From Epiperipatus broadwayi (taxonomy: Eukaryota > Onychophora > Udeonychophora > Euonychophora > Peripatidae), in NCBI GenBank assembly GCA_028023455.1, contig JAQFVV010000002.1, positions 34,237,974 to 34,301,973 on the forward strand: DNA of 64,000 bases, read 5' to 3'. The translations under genes and the position numbers were made by a program. Numbering within the stretch: the stretch's first letter is position 1; each line of letters begins with the position of its first letter. The notes below the pieces were generated by a model. The model was not told where the DNA came from. It ran no database searches and saw nothing but the letters and a program-made list of their open reading frames with translations. Below are positions 21,841 to 32,019 of this stretch, piece after piece.

Positions 21841-22558
21841 GCTTTAATCATTTCAAATATTCTAAATACTTTGATTTTTTAATCAAATTAAATCTTAATG
21901 TCATAACAATTGTATTTTTCCAAGATATAGGCAAGACTTTGCATAGATAAATCATGCTTGATGTGTGACAAAGAAAATGAAATGATAGCTAACTTCCTGA
22001 GCTAATGTCCAGTCTATATTTGGAACAGAATACATGGTTCTCTCTCAATAGATTCAAGTCATTCCCACTATTACTTGTTAATTTCTTTCAGGGTTTCTTT
22101 CCTAATATTTGTTTCATAAATTTCACTTTGTTTTTCCTCTGGTGCATTAGATATACATTTACATGTGACCAAAATTGTAAGAGTGTCCAAACCCAATCAT
22201 TAATAAGCTTAATAAGAAATTATGACCAAAAGTTAGTAAGACTTAAGAAAGACAGGCTATAATTGGACTTCTCTTTCTCAGCCAGTACAGCATTACTTGT
22301 ACTTGTGTTTCCACCCATTAAAATACTTTCCTATTTTATCCATACTACATTACTAAGATAATAAACCAAATAGTGCCCTTACTAGATAGGTATTCAATGT
22401 AATAAAATATATTCTACAAAAGCATTTGGACATTTTATCAACTATTATGGTCAATCAATATTTATTACTTTGCTAATCCTGGCTTTTGATACAGTACATC
22501 TTTTGTCAAAACATGACTATAGTGAATATTAGCAAGTGCATATCCACATGTGTATAAC
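21841..22558. other. AT-rich DNA, no feature recognised
   Basis: The 85-codon frame at 22005-22262 is Phe/Leu/Asn-rich with no recognisable domain. Confidence 0.4.
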
Positions 22559-22559
22559 A

Positions 22560-22835
22560 TACATTAAATTACATTATCACCAACTTTTATGCTTACTCAT
22601 AACTGGTGTTAAAACAGGCAAAACTCTCCATACAGTAGTGCCACTCAGTGCAAGCCAGAGTAATCAATGGATGCAGAAGGCTTGTGCATAAAATCCCTAT
22701 CTAGTGTATGCTCATCCAATATCCCCAGATTGGTTTCTAGCTTGTGGCTTTCATCAGAGAGGAGCCTTGGATCTGATAGCACTGCACCTAGATCTTAGGA
22801 TCTAATGCAACCATCTAGCAGCCACCTTTTATCTC
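22560..22835 (-). mobile_element. HH-A monomer, near complete
   Basis: The best single copy of HH-A. On the minus strand from about 22835: 'ggtggctgctagatgg', 'ttgcattagatcctaag', 'gtgcagtgct', ribozyme at 22713-22775, 'aagccttctgcatcc', 'tgcactgagtggcac', 'ctgtatggagagttttgc', then the preamble. This gives a monomer of roughly 270-300 bp and shows that the fold-back copies are inverted dimers of this unit and not a separate family. Confidence 0.75.
22713..22775 (-). ncRNA. Hammerhead ribozyme candidate (HH-A)
   Basis: Minus strand: CUGAUGA at 22751-22757, AAGC-CACAA-GCUA as helix II region, GAAACCAAUC in place of the usual GAAACUAGUC, then UGGGGAUAUUGGAU. Helix I UCCUC(U)/(C)UGGGGA and the distal AUCCAA/UUGGAU pairing are kept. 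Confidence 0.55.
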
Positions 22836-23167
22836 TATTTAACTACAAAACTGAATTTAAAATTGAAAATACAATATTTTCAATACAAGCTCAGTAGCTT
22901 ACATAGTCATATGGGTCTGAACTCAGTTTAGTACCCATATATTTTGGTGTCCTTGGTTCTTTAATAATCATAGCCACCACTATTCTATTAGCAGGATTGG
23001 TATTAAAACACTAAACATCACATGATCATCAATTCTTATGCTTGCTCATAAATAACTGTTGTTAAAACAGGCAAAACTCTTCATACAGTAGTGCCACTCA
23101 GTGCAAGCCAGAGTAATCAATGGATGTCAAAAGGTATGTGAATAAAATTCCTCTCTAGTGCCTACTC

Positions 23168-23227
23168 ATTTAATATCCTCAGACTAGTTTCTAGCTTGTG
23201 GCTTTCATCAGTAAGGAGCCTTGGATC
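23168..23227 (-). ncRNA. Hammerhead ribozyme candidate (HH-A, left arm)
   Basis: Minus strand: CUGAUGA at 23205-23211, helix II AGC-CACAA-GCU flanked by unpaired A, GAAACUAGUC with self-complementary ACUAGU and a GUC triplet, helix I UCCUUA/UGAGGA. All invariant core bases are present; the AA opposition at the base of helix II is the only doubt. Confidence 0.6.
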
Positions 23228-23243
23228 CTAAGATCTATATGCA

Positions 23244-23302
23244 GATCCAAGGCTTCTTACTGATGAAATCCACAAGCTAGAAACTAGTCTGAGGATATTG
23301 GA
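23244..23302 (+). ncRNA. Hammerhead ribozyme candidate (HH-A, right arm)
   Basis: CUGAUGA at 23260-23266, GAAACUAGUC at about 23280-23289, helix I AUCCAA...UUCUUA with UGAGGA...UUGGAU. Helix II is weakened by AUCC in place of AGCC. It is the mirror image of the left-arm ribozyme. Confidence 0.5.
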
Positions 23303-23410
23303 TGAGTAGGCACTAGAGAGGAATTTTAGGCACAAGCCTTCTGGCAACCATTGATTACTCTGGCTTGTGCTGAGTGGCACTACTGTGTGGAGACTTTTGC
23401 CTGTTTTAAA

Positions 23411-24530
23411 TAAATTAAATTAGTCACTGGTTATCATAGGCTGGCATATTTGCATCTGTAAATTGATCTAGAAAATCACCTGTGTGATATGGCACATTTG
23501 GTAAGGTAGCACTCAAAATTTTTATGAACTGCATTCCCGAGCAATAAATCCATATGTCTTTTTAATAAGCAAAACAAACTGTTCATCTTTTTTGTTTAAT
23601 AATTTTAATAATAGATACACATACATACAAAATCATTTTTTAATACATATCTATAGTATATTAATGACTAAAATATAAAGATCATTTTAAAGATAAAACA
23701 TTATTTAGATTTATCTATTTATAATTAATAGTAATATTTTTAATTTATAAATAAAATCAATATTATTTATAGTAAGAATACTCCTCCACGCACACACATA
23801 CGCCAAAATTGCGATTTCATATTGGCTATGTTTTACAGAATTTGATATAACTTTTATAAAAAATATTTGTAATTATGCTTGTTTGGTGCGATTATGGAAA
23901 ATTTAAATAAAAGAAAATTATAACCTTCGATTGGACTGAAAATCTTTGGCAAGCATGCTTACTTAATATCACATTACCTCCTATGCACTTTATTCTTATC
24001 ATGTTCTGGTAGCCAGAGGTTGTGAATTCATCTCGAACATTCAGATCTAAACTAAGTCAGCAGTGTCTTCTTTGAATACTTTTATTATAAATTTACTGCA
24101 TTTCTAACTTTCTGAAACAAAATTAATATTTATAAAATTACGCACCACGTGACTGTTTTGAAGGTCACAGCAAACACATTAGACAATAGAAAGATATATT
24201 TTTATGTGTATAGTGTGTAGCGTAAGTCATTATCAAATGGATATCTGACTAATTGGTCTAAATTAGAAAGAAATGACTGTATAAAGTTTGTGTTCACATA
24301 TCAAATAATTGATTTATTTTTATTCTTGTTTCTAAGTTTACATTATAAAATATTAATAACCTAAGATTGAAACCTAAAATAAAAATTATGCTATAGCTAA
24401 GCTTTATAAATTTGTAATATTTTGATAATATAAGTTGCAAATAAATTTCTCTTAAATAGATCAATAATAAAAATCTATGCTAAACTATAAGTCTTAAGTT
24501 ATCCAATGATAGTTTTGATATTAAAATACA
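23411..24530. other. AT-rich DNA, no feature recognised
   Basis: No gene or repeat recognised. About 23985-24070 is less AT-rich and unassigned. Confidence 0.4.
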
Positions 24531-24534
24531 TGAT

Positions 24535-24995
24535 CATCATTTTCATTTTCAACCATTATCGATCCACTTTAGAATGAAGATCTCTCCAAGTTCAATCTAT
24601 CTTCTCTGATCCCTAACCTCTCTTCTCCACATCACTTCAGCACACTTCCTAATTTCACTCATTCATCTCACATATGGTTTCTTTTTGGGTCTTTTATAAT
24701 CTCTTTGAATCCCACTTAAGATTTCAACTATACATCTATTATCATCATTTCTAGCAAGATGTTCAGTCCAAACCCATTTCAGTCTCTTAATTCTTTCAAT
24801 CATGTCAGTAACACCTGTTTGTTCTCTCACCCATATATTTCATTTTTGATCTCTTCTTTGTTATTTTCAACAAGCACTTCTCTTTACTTCTATGAGGGGT
24901 CTGAAGTCTCTGTATTGCTCTTCTATTAAGTGTCCAAGTTTCAGATCCATAAGTAAGAACTGGTAACACATTTATTAAAAACCATTTTCAAACAC
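24535..24995 (-). mobile_element. RTE-like LINE, C-terminal fragment
   Basis: Minus-strand translation in one frame: VLTYGSETWTLNRRAIQRL, then TGVTDMIERIKRLKW, then DYKRPKKKP (family form W-KRP-GRP), EIRKCAEVMWRREV and IELGE-IFILKWIDNG before a stop. This is the region after the reverse transcriptase thumb in RTE-like LINEs. Two in-frame stops (R to TGA, W to TAG) and a frameshift near RDRIRNE-type sequence disable it. It is a longer sibling of the fragment at 3.0 kb; the 5' part is truncated. Confidence 0.75.
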
Positions 24996-25196
24996 ATAGA
25001 CATATTTAATACATTATACTAAAAGATAAAGTCACAACTTTTATATATTTATATATGTTATCAAAATAAAATGTCATTCATTTTGTGTTTACGTTACATT
25101 TCCAAATGTCAGTATTAAGTAAATAAAATGGAATTAAATGAAGTCTTTCAACAAAGCATAAAATAAATAAAAATACAAATGTGTAAAAATAAAACA

Positions 25197-25378
25197 TATA
25201 CATTGCTTACAATAACTCCCCTCATATACATTTTGGTGCTAAAATTTTTTAATATAATTCCTTTATTTTCCTGACAGTTTCGACTATCCTGCAGTCTTCA
25301 TCAGAGCATAAAGAATTATATTTAAAAAAATTTGCATTAAAATGTATATGAGAGGAGTTATTTTAAGCAATATATATG
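25197..25378 (-). mobile_element. HH-D element, hammerhead within inverted ends
   Basis: Inverted ends 'attgcttacaataactcccc' with 'tcatatacatttt' (25202-25235) and the complement at about 25340-25373 ('aaaatgtatatgagagg', 'agttatttt', 'aagcaat'). The hammerhead sits between them on the minus strand. The unit is about 180 bp. Confidence 0.65.
25253..25321 (-). ncRNA. Hammerhead ribozyme candidate (HH-D), long helix I
   Basis: Minus strand: CUGAUGA (25298-25304), one A, helix II GACU-GCAGGAU-AGUC, GAA, minimal helix III AC-U-GU, C at the cleavage site (GUC). Helix I: CU/AG beside the core, an internal loop, then AUAAUUC-UUUAU against AUAAAG-GAAUUAU, twelve pairs with one bulged base. All invariant core bases are present. 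The extra A between A9 and helix II also occurs in some natural hammerheads, e.g. a viroid one (established knowledge). Confidence 0.7.
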
Positions 25379-26594
25379 AATATATGAAGAAATGCAAAGA
25401 AAGTAAAAGAGAAGAATAAGAATATACTTCTAAAAATAAGACTATAAAGCTGAATTGGAAGCTGTTCTTTTAAATAGATAATTATAAAAGTGTGTATATG
25501 TCAGATAAAAATTGATGATCCTTGAATTTGATGAATGGTAAAGTGTTTTAATATCTGGCTATTGTTTATTAATGTAAATTCTATTTCTAGTAATATGTGA
25601 TGATAAAGAACTTGTCTTTAAGGCTGCTAATGAAACCATGACAGTTTCTGCCTTAAATATTTGTGTTTAATGTTACATTACAGATTTAGAAAATACAGTA
25701 CATGTGTACATTGTCATGCATTAATAAATGTAATATTTTGAAAAAATTGCTTTAAAATATTTATATATAATGTTCAAGATGTTATTCTAGGATGGTTGAC
25801 AAGTTTTCACATGTCTACAATAGCTGATGTTTAGCCAAAAAAGATAAAAAGATTAAGAAAACTGTTATGCTATTTTGGATTGATGGTAGTTAATAAATTA
25901 TCAGGTGGCTTTACTGCTTTGGATTTTATAAAAAGTTACAGTGTTGGGAATGCAAGAACTAGAATCAAGCTGGGGACATTAAGTTCCAAACTTTAACCCC
26001 CTACCACTGCAACAAATTCTGCAGGAAACAATTATTAGTGATAATAAAGTGCATAAAGGTAAAAGAGTGAATATTTTAGGTCTTTCATATCATCGTAATT
26101 CTTATTTATTCAATTTATAAAGCATTTTAAAACTTTAAAATTAAGGCATTAATTTTATATAATTATTGCACCGAGCACAATTTTATTTTGAATAAAAGAA
26201 TAATTTCTTCATTCTTTATTTCATATTGTCAAATCAAACTTTATTAATTGTAAGTCATAATATAAGTATTAACATATGTACAGAAGGATAAAAAATTACA
26301 TAAGATATGATACCTAGCTTATAAAAATATAATCATTATGACTAATGTTTGAGGTCAGATGAAAATAATTCAATTTTATGTGGATGAATGTATAATTTAC
26401 ATCTTTCTAAAATAATATACAACTAAGAAAAATAATCTTCTGCCAAATTTTGCTCATAGTACATCTAGGTAAATATTTTAGAGAATATACATATGTATTT
26501 TACCATTTATTATTTTATTAAGAACATATTTTTTGTTGTCAAAAATTATAGAGTAGTGGGCAAGTCACATAGTCCTAAGAATATAAATAATTCC
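25379..26594. other. AT-rich DNA, no feature recognised
   Basis: No supported feature. Confidence 0.4.
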
Positions 26595-26875
26595 AATTCA
26601 TCCATTCTACATTGAATACTTTTTGGCTTTGAAGAGAACTGCAGGACAGTCGAAATGTAAGATTGTGTAAGCATATATGTACAATCTCTTATTCTTCTCC
26701 TTCACTTTCTAAGAAAATAAAGAAGTTTTTAAGAAAATTTGTTGCATTAACGTGTATATGAATAGAGTGTCATAAGCAACATATATGTACAATAAAAGGT
26801 TTTTGTTGAAAAGAGTAAGTGGCTCTGAAGAAAACTGCAGGATGGTCAAAAGATTTTTTGCTAAAAAGTGTTCAA
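26595..26875 (+). mobile_element. HH-D tandem copies, decayed hammerheads
   Basis: Two hammerhead-like cores in the same orientation about 200 bp apart. The first (26624-26672) reads UUUGAAGA, then ACUG-CAGGA-CAGU, then CGAAAUGU. The second (26822-26850) reads CUGAAGA, AACUG-CAGGAU-GGUC, AAAA. Between them lie 'aataaagaag', 'gcattaacgtgtatatga' (matching the 25.3-kb right end) and 'ataaaaggtttttgttgaa'. The core residues are damaged in both copies. The direct-repeat layout resembles the tandem units described for retrozymes. Confidence 0.5.
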
Positions 26876-26918
26876 AATAGAGTGGATAAATTGCATTTAT
26901 ATAAGATATTACAGCAAT

Positions 26919-27012
26919 GCGTTGGTGGTTTAGTGGTTAGCATAGCTGCCTTTCAAAAGCTGACCCAGGCTTGCTTCCTGATCAACGTTTTGACATATAA
27001 AAATAAAATAAA
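26919..27012 (+). mobile_element. tRNA-Gly-derived SINE, decayed
   Basis: GCGTTGGTGGTTTAGTGG and TTAGCATAGCTGCC are intact, including a good A box. The anticodon loop is changed (TTTCAAAAG) and the B box is degraded (CAGGCTTGCTTCC). The 3' part 'atcaacgttttgacatata' and A-rich tail match the 12.9-kb copy. A 75-codon frame spans it by chance. Confidence 0.7.
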
Positions 27013-27794
27013 GGAAATGGATAAGAAGTATGTAATATTTCTATAGTATAAATAATTTTTTTGGATAATAAGGATTAAAAATTCTAATATTTTTTTCAAG
27101 CAATTGTTTAAGATTAATTATTTGCTTGTAAAATACAAAGTGGCCAAAGGATAAGAAGTATGAACAGGTTTGAAAGATGTGTATCATATTTTCTGGATGG
27201 TTATTACACAAGACACATGCAGGATCCAGATTTAATTTAAAAGGGTTAATAAAGAATATGCTATTTAGTAAGTTAAATCAAAATTTCAAATCAATAATTT
27301 TATTTTAAATATGTAATGAGATCGGAAAAGATTTTTCTTCTTGCATTCATTTGTAAGCAAAACTTTTATATATTACAATGTTGTTAAGCGTATTATTCAT
27401 TTATTATATTCTGAAGTGAAAAATACAACATTGAAAATATGTTTAATAAAAACATAGCTCATATTAGATACTTCTGCTGTTCAACAACAAAGAATATTAC
27501 TTTGGGTTTTTTTTTAAACAAATAACTTTAGTTTTATACAAAAAAAAATGTTATTTAATCTTTCTTTAACTTATTAATAATTAAAATGTAGTGTTAAGAA
27601 AACATTTTTCAAAATTTTTTAAACGTTTTTGACCATTTCATTTACAATAATGAATATTTATATATATAATAAATCTCTTCCCAAATCAACTTCTGAATGT
27701 GTAGCTTTAATATATTTCTTATAGAATTAAATACTACCTAACGCTATACTAATAATTATATATAAAATATAAATTCAAATAACATTATAATACT
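27013..27794. other. AT-rich DNA, no feature recognised
   Basis: No supported feature. Confidence 0.4.
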
Positions 27795-28340
27795 AGCCAG
27801 AAAAACACAATTTTACTAAAATTCTTTATCAACCATGTTTTCATCAATTAACGAATAGATCTTTTCAAGTGAAATTCAACAAGATACACACAACATATGG
27901 ATATATTATTAAAAGGAGGTTGCCTTGACAACAATTTGAAATTGTTGATTGTTATCTATATTGGGATTGTTTATGTGTTGACTGGTTTCTAATAGTTATA
28001 CATATATATACACACAAAATATTGTTCCTACCATTCACTTCAAAAATCAACTTCCTTTAACATCAAAGGATGTCTTCATAAGATTGGTGGCCTCAGATTC
28101 AAAAAAATCAAAAATAAAATAAACTCTGAGGTCATCAATCTTATGAATACATTCTTTGAGTGTTAAAGGAAGCTGGTTTTTGAAGTGAATGACAGGAAAA
28201 CTATTTGTTTTGTATGTATATATTGTATGTATTTTGTTAAATTTCACTTGAAAAGATCTACTTGATAATAGATGAAATCATGGTTGTGGAAGAATTTTAG
28301 TAAACTTGTTGTTTGTTTGTTTTTTGACTAGTATTGTAAT
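27795..28340. mobile_element. HH-H fold-back element (hammerhead-like relic)
   Basis: A long imperfect palindrome centred near 28105. Arms contain 'gatcttttcaagtgaaatt', 'cttcaaaaatcaacttcc', 'tttaacatcaaaggatgtc', 'ttcataagatt' and complements on the right, ending with 'catggttgt' and 'aattttagtaaa'. In arm orientation CUUAUGA, A, GACAUC-CUUU-GAUGUU, AAAG lies where a hammerhead would have CUGAUGA, helix II, GAAA. Single-arm copies at 46.75-46.99 and 47.34-47.41 kb also read CUUAUGA. The 66-codon frame is incidental. Confidence 0.6.
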
Positions 28341-28862
28341 ATTATAAGTTTTTCTATTTTATTTTCTTATAAGACTGTACAAGTTTTAAATGTTTTGATT
28401 TTTTCCTAAGTTCATCTATTTTTAAAAGACTTCATGATATAACATTACAGCCAATGACTTGGAACTACATGGTACACAAAATTATTTTTTGGTAACTAAT
28501 GATTTCCAAGGAAAATCACTTTTTAAGATGAACAACTTAACTAGCCACACAAATTGGTACTTTGCTATTCTTAGCTAAAGAATATACGTTTTTTATAAAC
28601 CACTTGTTTAATATTTTATCTTTTTGTGTGTATTAAATGTCTTAATATGGTCGTTTTTGACAATATATTCCACATCATAAGATCTACATTCATGTGTATA
28701 TTTATAATAACAATTATTGGTTTATATTTATTATTATAAAGATTTTAAAAAAGTAGAGAATACAAATATAATTTTATTTTACTACCTTACTAGTCAGTAA
28801 TCAGTTGAAGTCAAATTGTAAACAAAGTATATATACAATAAAATTGGCAGCCTATCATATAG
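28341..28862. other. AT-rich DNA, no feature recognised
   Basis: Nothing supported. Confidence 0.4.
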
Positions 28863-29115
28863 CTATATAATTGGTTTGTCTGGTATTAAAGTTTCATTTT
28901 GCAAGCAAACAAATCTGTATTTGCTCTTATAAACTCTCTTGACACTTATACACTCTGCTCTTATATTCAAACCTGGCATGATGAAGTTTCCACAGATCAA
29001 AACTTTTTGGAAATTCTTGGTGGTTATGACCATCATCATCAAGGCATGACCAAACTCACTTATGAGAATTAGAAGTACTCCCTCACATTTATTGGTAGAT
29101 TGAACATTCATGTGA
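28863..29115 (-). pseudogene. Possible LINE endonuclease fragment
   Basis: The minus-strand frame contains KVLICGNFIMPGLN, close to the IxGDFNxPxxx motif of AP-endonuclease domains in LINEs, preceded by a 'KCEGVLLILIS' stretch that fits the upstream strand. The Asp of GDFN is Asn here, which would disrupt catalysis. The rest of the domain and the reverse transcriptase are not seen nearby. Assignment rests on one motif. Confidence 0.4.
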
Positions 29116-29162
29116 TTCACTTACCCAGATATGATGAGATATTGCAATTTTGAATATATAAT

Positions 29163-29275
29163 TCAATGTTGTTAGCCGAGAGGTCATTGAATCTGCCTTG
29201 CAAGCAAGTAGTTGGTTGCAGACGGTTGTGGATTCGCGTATTGGCTGATGCTATGACATATAAGAAAAAAAAAGA
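29163..29275 (+). mobile_element. tRNA-derived SINE, diverged Gly-type copy
   Basis: 'gttgttagccgagaggtca', 'tgaatctgccttgcaagca' and 'ggattcgcgtattggctga' follow the tRNA-SINE order, and 'tgctatgacatataagaaa' is the shared 3' tail. The head differs from the 12.9-kb copy and has an insert between anticodon arm and T arm, so it is an older or distinct subfamily. No clear target duplication. Confidence 0.6.
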
Positions 29276-29279
29276 ATGA

Positions 29280-30155
29280 ACATACCTCATTCTTTCATTG
29301 ATTTCTGATTTTTTTAACAATAAGGAAACTGTGTTCACAATAAGTCTTTACCCCTAGTTTAGTTGTGACAAGAGCCTTTTACAACTTAATAATTACTAAT
29401 TTTAATTACACAAACTTAACTATTTAAATGACACAGACTCTTTAATAGATAACAAAATACTATTACAAAAGCTTATAACTAAGAAACATAAATATAATAT
29501 TAAAAAAGAGGTTTAAATATGCATTTATTGAAAAACTTGTTTCACATGTCTTGCTAAGGTTTTAAATAATTCAAGATCAGATATCAGTGATTACATTATT
29601 GAAACCTAATGAAATATATAAATATACTTTATAATTACAGCTGGAATTTTAAAGCAAACCAAATCAATCAATCATTTCCTAGGGCAAACATGATAAATTC
29701 TTTCAAAATATCTTCTGAACTGTTATCTTAGTTCAGGTGGTATGTGTGTGTTTCACATAAATATGAACAAATCAGAATAATACAATTATTATTCAGTATC
29801 GGTGTGCGTGTGTGTGTCGACGTCATGTACACGTTTCAGTTCAATACATTCAACATAAATAGAGCATTGTTCAATTTGATTTTAAATATGAATAAATATT
29901 TGATAACTGGTTAAATGTAAAAAGAGTCTCTGATTGTAAATAAATAATCAATATTTCATATCAGATTAAATGATCTCATTCTATAAATCATATATAAATA
30001 TTTCCAAAAACGGCTATTATACACATCAAAAGTTATGTTGAAGCAAGCTACCCCCGTTTAGCACCAATTTTCATTTCAAATAGCTGAGATTTTCCCCTAT
30101 AACAATAACACTTTATTTCTTCGAATCATTTATAAACTGCATGATGTGAATAAAT
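29280..30155. other. AT-rich DNA, no feature recognised
   Basis: A short (TG)n-like patch is at 29802-29816. Nothing else. Confidence 0.4.
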
Positions 30156-30159
30156 TTTC

Positions 30160-30395
30160 AACCACTAAACAACATATGATCACCATTCTTTAGACTTACA
30201 CAAGCTGTTTACACAGAGGCTAAACCTTCCATAGAGTAGCGCCACTCAGTGCCACAAGCTAGAAACTAGTCTGGGAATATTGAATGAGTAGGCACTAGAT
30301 ATAGATTTTATGCATAAACCTGCTTGCATCCATTCATTATTCTGGCTCGCACTGAGTGGGGCGACTGTATGAAGAGTTTAGCCTCTATGAATAAG
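30160..30395 (+). mobile_element. HH-A element, 5' part and ribozyme truncated
   Basis: Preamble 'actaaacaacatatgatcac' at 30163-30182, inverted tail 'tagcgccactcagtgc', a jump to 'cacaagctagaaactagtc' (second half of the hammerhead, 30253-30271), then the full tail to 30385. The CUGAUGA strand of the core is deleted, so no ribozyme remains. Confidence 0.65.
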
Positions 30396-30409
30396 TTTTG
30401 GTAGACAAG

Positions 30410-31140
30410 CAACCTATTATGAAAAATAGCGTAGATTTATTTGATTGAGTCAAATGCCTTGACCAAATCAATAACAACTAAATGCAATAAATAAATCATT
30501 TGTTTATTTCTGATACTTTTTTGTATTCACCTGGCCAAAAAAAACCATGCCTGCAGTGGTTTTTAATTCTTTAAAACCATATCGAGTCTGATAACCATTC
30601 ATCTGTGAGTGGAAGCAGCATATTCAATAAATCTTTGAAAGTATCTTCACTGAAAAGGATTATAATGATATTCTGCAATAAATTATTGGAATTTTGTTCA
30701 TTTTTTATTCTTAAAATTTGAACAGTAGAAGTATTTTTGATGTCAGACATCACAATTTCATCAATTCATATATTCCCAAAAAGTTCCAGTATTTTTGAAG
30801 ATGACATATTACTGATCTTATGTCAAAACTTCTCCATCAGAACATGTATCCTTTCTATTTTTAAGATTAGAAACAGCTGCTTTAATCTCATTAAGCTGGA
30901 TATTTTTATCCAAATCTAAATAAGGAGAGAAAATGGATATATCATTAAAAGTCATCATTCCAACTCTTGAGTCATTATTTAAAAGATAATCAAAACACTC
31001 CTTCCATATGTTCCAGGTATCATTGTCAATATATATGAGAATGCCATTTTGTGGGTTTAATATATGTGTGGTAACATTTTTTCCCAAGTCCATATATTGC
31101 TTTTAGGGCTTCAAAAAAGAAATCTAAAGGGGTCCAAATC
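30410..31140 (-). pseudogene. LINE-2: decayed pre-RT and RT start
   Basis: Minus strand: 'WNIWKECFDYLLNND' and 'NIQLNEIKAAVSNLKNRK' followed by a degraded 'G-DG' (31093-30818) match the linker just before the reverse transcriptase in LINEs (form E-I-x-A-x3-LK-x-K-x-GxDG). Further on, 'VVIDLVKAFDSI' near 30470-30435 is motif A with its catalytic Asp. Between them are several frameshifts. It is not obviously the same family as the 18-kb LINE. Confidence 0.6.
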
Positions 31141-32015
31141 AACAAACGTCTGCATTTCTTTTGCAGTTTTAATTCACCAGTCACTTTAATCTTTTTCTCA
31201 ATCATTGAATTTTTATTTTTAAATATCTATATTTATTACATCACATTTAATTTATTATTTTCAATAACATACTCCTTAAAAGAATTCCATGCATCACTAC
31301 CAAAACAAAGCTGAAAGTCCACATTAGCAACTATTGTTGCTTAATAGCTGTTGAAATTATTTACCCTTAAAGATTACTAATCTATGCTTGTATGACTTTG
31401 TATTCTGACTTTTATAATATAATTTATTTAATGTCATTGCTATGAGCATGGTTACATCCATATTTCTTTATAGTGGCCATTTTGTCTAAACAAAGGGTTT
31501 TGTTTTAGTCAATCCATGTGTTGTGCAAAAATTCAATAGCAGCAAATACTTTAAGTTTACAAAACTAGGTCTGTTATTTCCAACAACCTTTGGGCAAGGC
31601 TTACTATTTGTACCACCATGTGCAATAAAATTTTTGAAAAGAAAAAATGGTACTAGTACATTTGCAGCATCCATCTGGTTGAGGGCGCTGTTTTTCAGCA
31701 AATGAACATTGACATACCATTTTGCAGCCTAAGGTGCTGCAAATGTACTAGTACCAAAAAAACTTGATTTTTAATGGGATTACTGTAATAATGCTATCCA
31801 GCAATGAATAAAAACTTTCCCTGAATTTAACATCAAGCATGTGATTAATAAAATGAGTACTATTACTATTAGGCAAGCCAAATTTAAGGCTATTGGTCTT
31901 TCATTGGTGCATTGAGGAATTTCAAGAATTATTCATTTATTGGTTGATCTGCCCATCCAAAAAATTTGCATTTATCTACTTGTTCTCCTATTAGTTTTAT
32001 AAAGAATAACTATAT
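31141..32015. repeat. AT-rich DNA with a perfect 21-bp inverted repeat
   Basis: A perfect inverted pair at 31649-31669 and 31735-31755, reading 'ggtactagtac' then 'atttgcagca' and its complement, encloses a 65-bp loop. The arm itself starts with the palindrome gtactagtac. No ribozyme core is seen. The two overlapping frames at 31486-31705 are not gene-like. Confidence 0.6.
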
Positions 32016-32019
32016 TGCC

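Larger units (their letters stand above)
23000..23410. mobile_element. HH-A inverted dimer with two hammerheads
   Basis: Clear head-to-head dimer. The left arm (minus strand) and right arm (plus strand) meet near 23230 at 'ggatcctaagatct', the 5' portion of the monomer. Both arms carry the ribozyme segment and the complete tail; the outer ends are 'aggcaaaactcttcatac' on the left and 'gtggagacttttgcctg' on the right. The preamble 'aaacatcacatgatcatc' precedes the left arm. Confidence 0.8.
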
